Shown: in pieces, positions 16,075-24,471 of the stretch
Numbering within the stretch: position 1 is the stretch's first letter
Layout of the letters: each line of letters opens with the position of its first letter
Source: CAMDHY01 sp046156265
GTDB lineage: Bacteria > Pseudomonadota > Alphaproteobacteria > Rhizobiales > Segnochrobactraceae
NCBI RefSeq assembly: GCF_046156265.1
Contig: NZ_JAWDIR010000022.1
Location: 1 to 64,000 of the forward strand
Reading direction: 5' to 3'
Length of the DNA stretch: 64,000 nt
Made by a program: the position numbers and the translations under genes
Notes under the pieces: generated by a model
Databases searched by the model: none
What the model saw: only the letters and a program-made list of their open reading frames with translations
Told to the model about the DNA's origin: nothing

Positions 16075-16998
16075 TCAGAGCAGGTTGACCGGCAGCTTCA
16101 GGTAGCGCTGGCCGTTGTCCTCGGGCGGCGGCATCTCGCCGGCGCGCATGTTCACCTGCACCGACGGCAGGATCAGCCGCGGCATCGACAGCGTCGCGTC
16201 GCGGGCGGTGCGCATGGCGACGAATTCGTCCTCGCTGACGCCCTCGTGGACGTGGACGTTCTTCGCCTTCTCCTCGGCCACCGTCGTCTCCCAGCGATAC
16301 TCGTCGCGGCCGGGGGCCTTGTAGTCGTGGCAGAGGAACAGCCGCGTCTCGGCCGGCAGCGACAGCACCGTCTGGATCGAGCGATAGAGCGTGCGCGCGT
16401 CGCCGCCGGGGAAGTCTGCCCGGGCGGTGCCGAAGTCCGGCATGAACAGCGTGTCGCCGACGAAGGCGGCGTCGCCGATGACGAAGGTCATGCACGCCGG
16501 CGTGTGGCCGGGGGTGTGCATGACGCGGCCTTCGAGGCCGCCGATCGAGAACGTCTCGCAGTCCTGGAACAGGTGGTCGAACTGGCTGCCGTCGCGCTGG
16601 AACTCGGTCCCGGCATTGAAGATCTTGCCGAAGACGTTCTGCACGATGGTGATGTTGAAGCCGATTGCGAGCTTGCCGCCGACGCGCTCCTTGAGATACG
16701 GCGCCGCCGACAGGTGGTCGGCGTGGACGTGCGTCTCGAGCAGCCATTCGACGGTGAGCCCGTGGCGGCGGACGTGCTCGACGATCGCATCGGCCGACTT
16801 CGTCGAGGTGCGCCCGGAGGCGGGATCGAAGTCGAGCACCGAGTCGACGATGGCGCAGGCGTTCGAGCCCGGATCCTTCACCACGTAGCTGACAGTGAAG
16901 GTCGCCTCGTCGAAGAAGGCGGTGACGTCGGGGCCGGCGACGGCGGCGTGCGGCTTCACGGTCGTCTCGACGGCCCTGGTCTCCAGTGCGGTGTTCAT
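16075..16998 (-). CDS. Persulfide dioxygenase, ETHE1/Blh metallo-beta-lactamase family
   Basis: The 307-residue protein is a metallo-beta-lactamase-fold enzyme with HVHADH at residues 90-95, His in TPGHTP, the metal Asp in FVGDTLFMPD and a C-terminal His in FLCHDY. This matches ETHE1-type persulfide dioxygenases, which use one iron and oxygen to turn glutathione persulfide into sulfite. The sequence around FGTARADFPGGDARTLYRSI is typical of the bacterial Blh group. GAGGAAA precedes the ATG at 16998. It lies between the YgaP-like gene and the SQR fusion. Confidence 0.92.
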   Translation of the reverse strand: MNTALETRAVETTVKPHAAVAGPDVTAFFDEATFTVSYVVKDPGSNACAIVDSVLDFDPASGRTSTKSADAIVEHVRRHGLTVEWLLETHVHADHLSAAPYLKERVGGKLAIGFNITIVQNVFGKIFNAGTEFQRDGSQFDHLFQDCETFSIGGLEGRVMHTPGHTPACMTFVIGDAAFVGDTLFMPDFGTARADFPGGDARTLYRSIQTVLSLPAETRLFLCHDYKAPGRDEYRWETTVAEEKAKNVHVHEGVSEDEFVAMRTARDATLSMPRLILPSVQVNMRAGEMPPPEDNGQRYLKLPVNLL

Positions 16999-17101
16999 GG
17001 CGATTTCCTCTTCGTTTCTGGCACCGCCGGCGGACCGGCGGCGAGGATTGGCTCGCGCGGCCGACGCCACCGCGCCGGCGGGGGACATTGTGACGGGACG
17101 G

Positions 17102-17326
17102 TCAGTTGATCCGGCAGGTGCGGATGCCGAGCACCCGGTAGAGCGGGCAGAAGCGCATCGCCGCGGTGGCGATTGCCACCAGGCCGACGACGACGGGCAG
17201 CCACCACAGCGAGCCGCCATAGGCGAAGGAGCCGAGTTGCTCCGCTCCGCCGATGAACGGCACGGCGATCAGCACCAGCCCGACGAGGGCACGCAGCAGG
17301 CGGTCGACGGTTCCGACGTTGGACAT
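17102..17326 (-). CDS. YgaP-type DUF2892 membrane protein
   Basis: The 74-residue protein is made of two membrane helices (LLRALVGLVLIAVPFI and WWLPVVVGLVAIATAAM) followed by the conserved RFCPLYRVLGIRTC motif of the DUF2892 family. That family often accompanies or is fused to rhodaneses. GGGAGAGC lies before the ATG at 17326. It is the first gene of the sulfide operon, directly behind the candidate BigR operator. The two cysteines near the C-terminus may carry sulfane sulfur at the membrane; this is inference. Confidence 0.85.
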   Translation of the reverse strand: MSNVGTVDRLLRALVGLVLIAVPFIGGAEQLGSFAYGGSLWWLPVVVGLVAIATAAMRFCPLYRVLGIRTCRIN

Positions 17327-17352
17327 GACGGCTCTCCCTTGTTGTCTACGTA

Positions 17353-17382
17353 TCTTCGTTATTTCGAATATAACAGTCAAGG
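17353..17382 (-). promoter_or_regulatory. Sulfide-operon promoter with candidate BigR operator
   Basis: Read on the minus strand, TTGACT (17382-17377) forms a -35 box and AAGATA (17358-17353) a -10 box at 18-base spacing. Between them lies the inverted repeat GTTAT-TTCGAAT-ATAAC (17360-17376). ATTC and GAAG half-sites eight bases apart also occur, close to the ATTC-N8-GAAT pattern I recall for SqrR. A repressor here would block polymerase. The surrounding stretch is markedly AT-rich against its context. Confidence 0.6.
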
Positions 17383-17615
17383 GGATCCGGTATCATCCGG
17401 AGGTGGCCGCCCGCGACCCGGATCACACGGCCGCGGTCGGCCGCCGGTCCGGGCGGCGCCCGTTGCGTTGCGCGGTCGGGGCTGAGGAGGACACGATCCT
17501 TCCTGCTGCCCCGAACCACACCCACCCTGGGCGCGTTCGGCCGACGGGTCCGCGATCAGGCGCAGCGGAGGCGCGCAGCCCGCAGATCGGCCCGGGGAGC
17601 GGAGGGGGACGGAGG

Positions 17616-17837
17616 ATGTCCGAGGAGCCGACGGAGCACCGGCACTATCACAAGGACGGCAGCCTCTGGGCCGTCGGGCCGATGCGCGACGGCGTGCCGG
17701 AGGGCGACTGGCAGTGGTTCCGCAAGGACGGCACGCGCCTGCGCTCCGGGCGCTTCGAGGCCGGCCGCCAGGTCGGCGCGTGGACGACCTACGACAAGAC
17801 CGGCGCCGTCTACAAGGTCACGGTGATGAAGGGATAA
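17616..17837 (+). CDS. Small MORN-like / YwqK-like repeat protein
   Basis: The 73-residue protein consists of short repeats around W-x-x-Y/F-x-K-x-G (YHKDGSLWAVGPM, WQWFRKDGTRLRSG, WTTYDKTGAVYKV), the pattern of MORN and YwqK-type repeats that form beta-hairpin ladders. GGAGGGGG precedes the ATG at 17616. It has no signal peptide or membrane segment. It stands between two genes of the opposite strand or direction. YwqK proteins are named as antitoxin-like, but no toxin gene is next to it, so a role in protein or lipid contact is as likely. Confidence 0.75.
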   Translation: MSEEPTEHRHYHKDGSLWAVGPMRDGVPEGDWQWFRKDGTRLRSGRFEAGRQVGAWTTYDKTGAVYKVTVMKG

Positions 17838-17851
17838 CGGCCCAGCCCGCC

Positions 17852-18559
17852 TCAGGCCGACGGCGCTGCCTTGCGCCCGAGCGCCGCGTCGGCCGCAGCG
17901 TGGACGGCGACCATCGCCGCCTCCACCGCCAGGCGCGCCTCTTCCAGCGCCTCCGGCGAGGCGTCGGCGGCGACGTAGATCGGCGCGCTCGCCACCGCGA
18001 TCTTGCGGCCGAACGGCAGCGGGACCGACGCCCGGTCCCAGGACCCGACAGTCCACGAGCGGCTCGTCACCACCGCCAGCGGCACGATCGGCCGGCCGGA
18101 GATCCGGGCGAGAGCGATGATGCCGGCCCCGCACACCCGCGCCACCTTCGGCACGTCGGCAGTGAGCACGACGGATTCGCCGCCCTTCAGCGCCCGCACC
18201 ATGCCGAGCAGGGCCGACGCGCCGCCCTTCTTGACGGTCTTGCGGGCGCCGGCGCCTGAGCCGCGGATCGCCCGCACGCCGAGATCCTCGACGATGGTGG
18301 CGGCGATCTCGCCGTCGCTCGAGCGCGAGACGAGGCTGACGGAGGGGTGGTCGGGGCGGCGCACGAACGGCACCAGGAAGTGCTGGCCGTGCCACATCGC
18401 GATGATCGCCGGCATGTGGCCCTCGGCGACCTCATAGGGATCGACGGCGCCGGCGACCCAGCGATTGGTCGTCCACACGAAGCGCAGATAGCGGGCGGCG
18501 AGGCGGCCGACGAGGGCCGGCGTCACCACATGCTTCGCGAGCCGCTTCAGGCTGGACAT
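17852..18559 (-). CDS. Lysophospholipid acyltransferase-like protein (DUF374)
   Basis: The 235-residue protein matches the DUF374 branch of the glycerolipid acyltransferase superfamily. After a hydrophobic, basic N-terminus, the motif MWHGQHF takes the place of the usual HX4D box. VSRSSDGEIAATIVEDLGVRAIRGS and LTADVPKVARVCGAGIIALARISGRPIVPLAV follow; the latter corresponds to the acceptor-binding block (TPDGPRGP in relatives, here altered). I use the ATG at 18559 because the longer upstream reading is low-complexity and lacks homology features. It probably acts on membrane lipids or lipid A; the substrate is not known. Confidence 0.8.
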   Translation of the reverse strand: MSSLKRLAKHVVTPALVGRLAARYLRFVWTTNRWVAGAVDPYEVAEGHMPAIIAMWHGQHFLVPFVRRPDHPSVSLVSRSSDGEIAATIVEDLGVRAIRGSGAGARKTVKKGGASALLGMVRALKGGESVVLTADVPKVARVCGAGIIALARISGRPIVPLAVVTSRSWTVGSWDRASVPLPFGRKIAVASAPIYVAADASPEALEEARLAVEAAMVAVHAAADAALGRKAAPSA

Positions 18560-18696
18560 TCGAACGGCCGCTCCGGGACAAGCGTCGGAAACGACGACTC
18601 GGGAACAGGCGCCGGACCGACGCCTCCGGGGATAAACCTCGGAAACGACGCCTCCTGCAAGACTCGCCGGAAAAGCAAGACGCGCCAGAAACGACG

Positions 18697-18724
18697 ACGG
18701 CCCCACTGCGAACAGAGGGGCCGT
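18697..18724 (-). terminator. Hairpin downstream of cspA-like gene
   Basis: ACGGCCCC (18697-18704) pairs perfectly with GGGGCCGT (18717-18724) across a 12-base loop. On the minus strand the stem is followed by CGTCGTTTC, a weak T run. It lies about 125 bases past the cold-shock gene and before the acyltransferase gene. Termination is plausible but weak. Confidence 0.4.
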
Positions 18725-18848
18725 ACGAGAGGCAGACGCGAAGTCGCTGCGGAGAGAGGCTTTCCGCCGGGCCGCCGGTACATCCGTGGTCGGCCGTGGC
18801 GGAAAGCACGATCTCAAGCGGCGGCGCCAGGCCTGCCGCGACCCATCA

Positions 18849-19061
18849 TCAGGTGATGGGCTGAAGCTTCTCGGCCGAGGACTTGCCGGTGCGACGGTCC
18901 ACCACCAGCTCGTACTCGACGCGCTGGCCCTCGGAGAGGTGGGACATGCCCGAGCGCTCGACGGCGGAGATGTGGACGAAAGCGTCACTGCCACCGTTGT
19001 CGGGGGCGATGAAACCGAAGCCCTTCTGGGCGTTGAACCACTTGACGGTTCCAGAGGTCAT
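18849..19061 (-). CDS. Cold-shock protein, CspA family
   Basis: The 70-residue protein is a single cold-shock domain. It carries both RNA-binding motifs, KGFGFI (RNP1) and DAFVHI (RNP2), after the canonical GTVKWFNAQ start. Such proteins bind single-stranded RNA or DNA and act as RNA chaperones. The ATG at 19061 gives the family's usual length. A long AT-rich leader of some 80 bases upstream (towards 19140) fits cold-shock mRNA leaders. A second member lies at 51757. Confidence 0.95.
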   Translation of the reverse strand: MTSGTVKWFNAQKGFGFIAPDNGGSDAFVHISAVERSGMSHLSEGQRVEYELVVDRRTGKSSAEKLQPIT

Positions 19062-19358
19062 TTTCGAGATATCCAAACAGGAGAAAGTGCGGCGCGCCAC
19101 CGGCGCTCCGTCATCATCGTCATATTGTTAGAAAAGTTATCAGCGCAAGTGCAGCGTGTACGCCGCGACGCCGGTTCGTCTAACCGTACTTCGACACCCG
19201 GAATATGCGCCGAAGCGGCCGGGATTACAAGGCCTTCGGAAACTTCTTTCTCCCACGGCGGAAATCCCGCCCGCCGCTGGTCGTCCCCGGCGGCTGGTTG
19301 ACGGGGCGCCGGCGCGGCTATGATGACCACCGGACGGCGGCGATCGGACCCAAGGGCG

Positions 19359-20093
19359 ATGTGCAATCTCTACAGCGAGACCAAGGGCCAGCAGGCGATC
19401 CTCGCCTTCACCCGCGCGGTGCGCGACCGCGCCGGCAACCTGCCGCCGCTCACCGGCATCTTCCCAGACTATGCCGCCCCGATCGTGCGCACCGGCGAGG
19501 ACGGCGTGCGCGAGCTCGTCACCGCCCGCTGGGGCATGCCCTCGCCGGTGTTCGCCCTCAAGGGCCGCGCCACCGACCCCGGCGTCACCAACATCCGCAA
19601 CGTCGCCTCGCCGCACTGGCGGCGCTGGACCGGCGAGGCCCACCGCTGCCTCGTGCCGTTCACCTCGTTCTCCGAATACGACACCGACGCGAGCGGCAAG
19701 AAGCAGCCCGTCTGGTTCGCCCTCGACGAGAGCCGCCCGCTCGCCGCCTTCGCGGGCCTCTGGACGACCTGGACCTCGGTGCGCCGCAAGGCCGAGGGCG
19801 AGGTGACGGCCGACGTCTACGGCTTCCTCACCTGCGAGCCCAACGCCGAGGTCGGTGCCGTCCACCCGAAGGCGATGCCGGTGATCCTGACCACCGACGA
19901 GGAGATCGAGGCGTGGATGCACGCCCCCTGGTCGGAAGCCCGCACCCTGCAGCGCCCGCTGCCCGACGGCGCCCTCACCATCGTCGCCCGCGGCGCGAAG
20001 GAGGACGGCACCGTGCAGGATGTCGCCCCGCCGCAGGCCGAGGCCGCACGACCTGACCCGGCCCCGCCGCAGCGGCAACTCAAGCTGTTCTGA
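19359..20093 (+). CDS. SRAP/YedK abasic-site DNA-protein crosslinking protein
   Basis: The 244-residue protein is an SOS-response-associated peptidase (SRAP) family member, which covalently caps abasic sites in single-stranded DNA. The start must be at 19359, because cleavage of Met exposes the catalytic Cys2 (MCNLYS). Asn78 (TNIRNV), Glu106 (FTSFSEYD) and His169 (HPKAMPVIL) complete the active site. The C-terminal 25 residues are a Pro/Ala-rich tail. It is a single gene with no recognisable SOS partner next to it. Confidence 0.93.
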   Translation: MCNLYSETKGQQAILAFTRAVRDRAGNLPPLTGIFPDYAAPIVRTGEDGVRELVTARWGMPSPVFALKGRATDPGVTNIRNVASPHWRRWTGEAHRCLVPFTSFSEYDTDASGKKQPVWFALDESRPLAAFAGLWTTWTSVRRKAEGEVTADVYGFLTCEPNAEVGAVHPKAMPVILTTDEEIEAWMHAPWSEARTLQRPLPDGALTIVARGAKEDGTVQDVAPPQAEAARPDPAPPQRQLKLF

Positions 20094-20211
20094 TCGCCCG
20101 CGCCCGTCCGCACCGTCCTTGCGCGCCCGCATCAAACCGCTGCACAATGTAATCCCGTAATACGGGCGCCGGCGGAAGACCGGTGGGGCAGAACAAGCGG
20201 GGGGCTCCAAG

Positions 20212-21297
20212 GTGGGTGACGTCTATCCGGTCGTGCGTGTGGCCGCCGTGCAGGCGGCATCGGTGTTCCTCGATCGCGAAGCCTGCGTCGAGAAGGCCTG
20301 CCGGCTGATCCTCGAGGCCGCCGACAACGGCGCGAAGTTCATCGTCTTTCCGGAAGGCTTCATCCCCACCCACCCGGTCTGGTACCACCACCATCCGGCG
20401 ACGGGCGCGATCTCCAACCGTCTCGCCACCGAACTCTTCAAAAACTCGATCGAGATCCCCGGCCCGGAGACCCGCGCCATCGGCGCAGCCGCCCGCGCCG
20501 CCGGTGCCTATGTCGTGATGGGCGCCTGCGAGAAGCTGCCGAACACCACCGGCACCATGTTCAACTCGCAGATCTATTTCGGCCCCGACGGGTCGATCAT
20601 CCGCAAGCACCAGAAGATCATGCCGACGGGTGGCGAGCGTCTCGTCCACATGGGCGGACACGGCGACACCTTCGGCGCCTTCCCGACGGAGTTCGGGCCG
20701 ATGAGCGGGCTCATCTGCGGCGAGAACTCCAATCCGCTCGCCGTCTTCGCGCTCGTCGCCGAGGGCACGCGCATCCACGCCATGAGCTGGCCGAACCATT
20801 TCCGCGCCAGCGGCGACCCGATGCGCAACCGTGTCCTGGTCGACTCGCAGGCCTTCGCGCAGATGAGTAAGGCCTTCGTCGTCTCCGCCTGCGGCACGGT
20901 CGACGAGGACATGATCGAGCAGATGCGGCTGTCGCCCGAGGGCGAGGCCTTCATGCGCAACCCGGACTGCTGCGGTGGCAGCGTCATCGTCGGGCCGAAC
21001 AGCCGGGTCATCGCCGGGCCGATGGGCGCCGAGGAGGGCATCCTCTACGGCGACTGCGACATCGAGATGTGCATCCAGATGAAGCTGCGCCACGACTTCG
21101 CGGGCCACTACAACCGCCCGGACATCTTCCAGGTCCAGGTGAACCGGACGACGCCGCAGCTCTACCAGCCGAGCGGCCCGGCGGGCGAGACGAACCCCAC
21201 CCTGCCGCGGCCGGAGCGGGAGGAGCGTCGCGAGCGCCTGCCGTCGCAGCCCCAGCAACGCTTGGCGGGTCCCGGAGAGGACACCGGGCGCGACTGA
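20212..21297 (+). CDS. Nitrilase-family carbon-nitrogen hydrolase
   Basis: The 361-residue protein has the nitrilase catalytic triad: Glu48 (FPEGF), Lys135 (KHQKIMPTGGER) and Cys169 (LICGENSNPL). WYHHHP-type and NHFRAS segments resemble true nitrilases rather than amidases, so it would turn an organic nitrile into acid and ammonia. The start is a GTG at 20212 after a G-rich run. The C-terminal 40 residues are charged and probably disordered. No transporter or regulator is adjacent, so the substrate cannot be read from context. Confidence 0.9.
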   Translation: MGDVYPVVRVAAVQAASVFLDREACVEKACRLILEAADNGAKFIVFPEGFIPTHPVWYHHHPATGAISNRLATELFKNSIEIPGPETRAIGAAARAAGAYVVMGACEKLPNTTGTMFNSQIYFGPDGSIIRKHQKIMPTGGERLVHMGGHGDTFGAFPTEFGPMSGLICGENSNPLAVFALVAEGTRIHAMSWPNHFRASGDPMRNRVLVDSQAFAQMSKAFVVSACGTVDEDMIEQMRLSPEGEAFMRNPDCCGGSVIVGPNSRVIAGPMGAEEGILYGDCDIEMCIQMKLRHDFAGHYNRPDIFQVQVNRTTPQLYQPSGPAGETNPTLPRPEREERRERLPSQPQQRLAGPGEDTGRD

Positions 21298-21313
21298 CCC
21301 TTCGTCCCCCGCC

Positions 21314-21955
21314 TCAGTCCGCCGGCAGCGACAGCCGGCCGACGACGGTGAGCCCCGTCGGCGACGGCCTGACGACGATCCCCTCGCCGGAGCGCGGGAC
21401 GATGCCGGTGAGCGCCGTGATGTTCACCTGATGGGTGACCATCACGACGGTGTCGTCGCCGAGCCCGGCGAGGAAGGCCTCCACCGCACGCGTCTGCGCC
21501 GGTCCCTCGCCGCGGTCCTGGAAGAAGGAATCGATCGGCGGGAACGGCTCGACCGCGCCCACCTCCATCAGCCGCGCCGTCTCGAGCGCCCGGCACCAGC
21601 GGCTCGACAGCACCCGGTCGACGCGCACCCCGCCCGCCCGGATGGCGGCGCCGAGCCGTCGGGCCTGGTCGCGCCCGGCGGCCGACAGGTTGCGCTGCGT
21701 CGCGCAGTCGGTCAGCACGAAATTCGAGGGATCGCCCGTCCCCGGCGCCAGCGCGTGACGGAGCAGCAGCGCGTGCCCGCCCGACCGCAGCGCCTGCCAC
21801 GCCGCCTCGTCCGCCCGCGCCGGGCCGGCGAGCCCCAGCATCGCCGCCACCGCCAGCGCGAAGGCGAGCCAGCCGAGGACCCGCCACGGCGCTGCCCCGT
21901 CCGCTGGCGCCCGCACGATCGCCCTCCCGCGCCGCCGGTCCACGCTCTCCCGCAT
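21314..21955 (-). CDS. Secreted histidine phosphatase-like protein
   Basis: The 213-residue protein carries a signal peptide or anchor (WRVLGWLAFALAVAAMLGLAGPARA) and then a histidine-phosphatase core. The key motif is LLRHALAPGTGDP, so the usual RHG is RHA, with the catalytic His kept. LSSRWCRALETA supplies the second Arg and VMVTHQVNI the second His. Periplasmic members of this type are common near envelope or stress genes; the substrate is unknown. It is convergent with the nitrilase gene and is followed upstream by the two-component pair. Confidence 0.8.
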   Translation of the reverse strand: MRESVDRRRGRAIVRAPADGAAPWRVLGWLAFALAVAAMLGLAGPARADEAAWQALRSGGHALLLRHALAPGTGDPSNFVLTDCATQRNLSAAGRDQARRLGAAIRAGGVRVDRVLSSRWCRALETARLMEVGAVEPFPPIDSFFQDRGEGPAQTRAVEAFLAGLGDDTVVMVTHQVNITALTGIVPRSGEGIVVRPSPTGLTVVGRLSLPAD

Positions 21956-22102
21956 CTGCCATGCCTCGTTCGAGCCGCCCGCGCCCAGACGACCCTACGC
22001 ACCCTGGCGCGCCGCGGACCACCGGAGGCCGGTCGGGGGGCCGACCTCCACCGGCAAACGGGCGAGGCCGCCGGGCCTCGCGACGACCCGAACTCTGCCG
22101 TC

Positions 22103-22777
22103 TCACCCGTCCCGGTGCGAGCCGACGAGCCCGGTGTCGATGGCGAGCCAGACGAGGCCGGCGTCGGTGCGGGCGCCGAGCTTGCCCTTGATGGCGTAGT
22201 GGTAGTTCTGCACCGTCTTGACGCTGAGGCAGAGCGCGTCGGCGATCTCCGCCGCCGTGCGCCCCGCCGCGAGCAGGCGAAGGATCTCCGTCTCGCGCGG
22301 GCCCAGCCCGTCGAGGGGCGAGCGCTGGTTGGCGAGGCGCTCGGCGGCGATCTCGCGGGCGATGTCGGCCGAAAGCGCTCGCCCGCCCGCCGCCACCGTC
22401 TCGACGGCGCGCACCAGCTCGTCCGGCGCGCTCGACTTCGTCACGTAGCCGGCCGCCCCCGCCTCGAACGCCTTCAGCGCGAAGGCCGCCGCCTGGTGCA
22501 TCGAGAACACGAGGATGCGCGCCGCCTTGTCCCACTGCAGGATGTGGCGGACCGCCTCCAGCCCGCCGGGTGCGGCCGCGCCGTCCCGTCCCGCCCCGCC
22601 GAGCGCGAGGTCCATGACGACGACGTCGGGCTTCGCCTCGCGGTAGCACCGGTAGGCCTCCGCCGCGCTCTCGGCCTCCGCGACCACCCGGTAGCCCGGA
22701 TGCCGCTCGAGCAGCCGCCGGTAGCCCTCGCGGACGATCGGGTGGTCATCGACCAGCATGATCGCGAGCCCGCTCAT
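22103..22777 (-). CDS. NarL/FixJ-type response regulator
   Basis: The 224-residue protein has a receiver domain with the acidic pair Asp10-Asp11, phosphoacceptor Asp56 (VVVMDLAL) and Lys in VTKSS. A LuxR-type helix-turn-helix follows (LGPRETEILRLLAAGRTAAEIADALCLSVKTVQNYHYAIKGKLG). An unusual Gly/Ala-rich insertion (GGAGRDGAAAPGG) follows the phosphorylation site, where relatives have a short turn. The ATG at 22777 has GGAGGG at good spacing. It is encoded directly downstream of the histidine kinase and surely pairs with it. Confidence 0.92.
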   Translation of the reverse strand: MSGLAIMLVDDHPIVREGYRRLLERHPGYRVVAEAESAAEAYRCYREAKPDVVVMDLALGGAGRDGAAAPGGLEAVRHILQWDKAARILVFSMHQAAAFALKAFEAGAAGYVTKSSAPDELVRAVETVAAGGRALSADIAREIAAERLANQRSPLDGLGPRETEILRLLAAGRTAAEIADALCLSVKTVQNYHYAIKGKLGARTDAGLVWLAIDTGLVGSHRDG

Positions 22778-22820
22778 CGCCACCCTCCGGCCGCCCCGGC
22801 CCCGGCTCCGCGCCGCACGC

Positions 22821-24203
22821 TCACGCCGGTGCCGCCACGGGGATCAGCGCCGAGACCCTGACCCCGCCCGCGGCCGGCCCGATCGTCAGCGCCCCGCCGA
22901 GCGCCTCGATGCGCTCGCGGATGCCGAGGATGCCGAAGCCGGCGGCGGTCGTGACACGCGCCGGATCGCCGCCGCCATCGTCATCGACGGTGAGCGCCAC
23001 GCCCTCGTGGCTGCGCGCGACGCTCACCGAAACCCGGCTCGGCCGGCCGTGGCGGACGGCGTTGGTCAGGCACTCCTGGGCGATGCGGTAGACGCTGAGC
23101 GCCGCCTGCGGCGGCACCGCGCCGAGGTCGTCGGCGACGTCGAGATCGAAGGTGGTGCGGCCGCCGCCCGACGCACCGCCAACGGACCCGCCGCCGAGGT
23201 TCCAGCCGCCGACCATGGCGCGCAGGCTCGCCTCCAGCCCCACCTCGTCGAGGTCCGGCGGGCGCAACCGGGCGAGCGCTCCCTTCAGGGTCGCCATCAT
23301 CTGCGCGGTGATGCGGCCGATGGCGCGGGCGTCCTCCGCGAGGTCGGGCCGTGCCGCCGGTGCGCCGACCTGGATGGAGGCTGCGAGCGCGCCGGCCGCC
23401 GTCAGGCACTGGCCGAACTCGTCGTGCAGGTCGCGGGCGAGCGCCCGCCGCTCCTCCTCCTGCACCTGGAACAGCCGCCGCGTCAGCGCCGCCCGCTCGG
23501 CCGTGGTGCGCTGCAGCCGGCTCGCAAGGTCGTTCACCGCCTGGGCGATGCGGGCGAACTCACGCGTCCGGAAGGCCGGCAGCCGCCCCGTATAGTCGCC
23601 GTGCTCGAGCCGCCGCAGCCCGCCGGCGATGGTGCCGAGCGGCGACAGCGCGTGGCCGACGACGAGCGCCGCCAGCACCGCCATGCCCGCCGCCATCGCC
23701 GCCGCCATGCCGGCGACGACGCGCATCTGGTGCCAGGCCCGCGTCGTCACCGCGACGCGGTCGGCGGTGGCGACGACGCGGCCGGGCGTGCCGTTGTGGA
23801 CGGGCACCGCCCGCTCCACCGGCGCGCCCGCGTCGAACACCAACGCGAACGCCTGGCGGAACCACGCCGGCGCCGTCGGGCCGAACTCGTTCCAGCCGCT
23901 GCACACCCGCCGGTCGGTGTCGCCACTCACCGTGAAGACGACGCACTGCCCGGGTGCCATCACAGACACGACGGCGACAGCCTGTCGCGCCGCCAGCGGG
24001 CGGCCGTAGCCGGAGCCGGGCGTCATGCCGCTGCTGCCGAGCATGTACATCCGCTCGAGCGTGCGGGCGACGCGGCCGGCGGTGGCGGCGGTCTCGCTGT
24101 CGACCAGGCGGTTGGTGTCGGCGAGCACCCACAGCGCCGCCGCGACCAGGCAGGCAGCCGCCACCGCCACGATCCTCAGCGTCAGCCCGGCCAACAGGCT
24201 CAT
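22821..24203 (-). CDS. Sensor histidine kinase, NarX/UhpB type
   Basis: The 460-residue protein has a membrane helix at residues 8-28, a periplasmic domain of about 130 residues with two cysteines (Cys87, Cys101) and a second helix at about 162-185. A HAMP linker (LRRLEHGDYTGRLPAF), a HisKA_3 domain with His260 in ALARDLHDEFGQCL and a C-terminal ATPase (GFGILGIRERIEALGG) follow. GGGAGGCG precedes the ATG at 24203. It would phosphorylate the response regulator encoded next. The signal is unknown; a disulfide between the periplasmic cysteines is possible. Confidence 0.92.
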   Translation of the reverse strand: MSLLAGLTLRIVAVAAACLVAAALWVLADTNRLVDSETAATAGRVARTLERMYMLGSSGMTPGSGYGRPLAARQAVAVVSVMAPGQCVVFTVSGDTDRRVCSGWNEFGPTAPAWFRQAFALVFDAGAPVERAVPVHNGTPGRVVATADRVAVTTRAWHQMRVVAGMAAAMAAGMAVLAALVVGHALSPLGTIAGGLRRLEHGDYTGRLPAFRTREFARIAQAVNDLASRLQRTTAERAALTRRLFQVQEEERRALARDLHDEFGQCLTAAGALAASIQVGAPAARPDLAEDARAIGRITAQMMATLKGALARLRPPDLDEVGLEASLRAMVGGWNLGGGSVGGASGGGRTTFDLDVADDLGAVPPQAALSVYRIAQECLTNAVRHGRPSRVSVSVARSHEGVALTVDDDGGGDPARVTTAAGFGILGIRERIEALGGALTIGPAAGGVRVSALIPVAAPA

Positions 24204-24471
24204 GGTCGCCTCCCGTTCGGCACCTCGTCCCGGCGCCACACGCAGCCACTGTCTCACGATCGGCGGCGCCGGGGACAACTCTCGCGCCGCGATCGGGCAA
24301 TATGCCCAGCCCGGGACGGGCGAACGCCCCTGTCGTCTTCCCGTCACCGGTGAAAGAATGCCCGCTCACCGCCGCGGCGACCGCGGTTGGTGAGGCCGGA
24401 CGATCAGACCGGACCGAGAGACGGGGCTGACCCCGCGAGACTGCCTCGAGGAACGCCCCGGGAGACGCCGC

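Noticed and set aside
18547..18994. Longer N-terminus (380 residues) for the DUF374 acyltransferase
   Set aside because: The extension is Arg/Ser/Pro-rich, overlaps the cold-shock gene region and carries no family feature; the ATG at 18559 gives the normal length.
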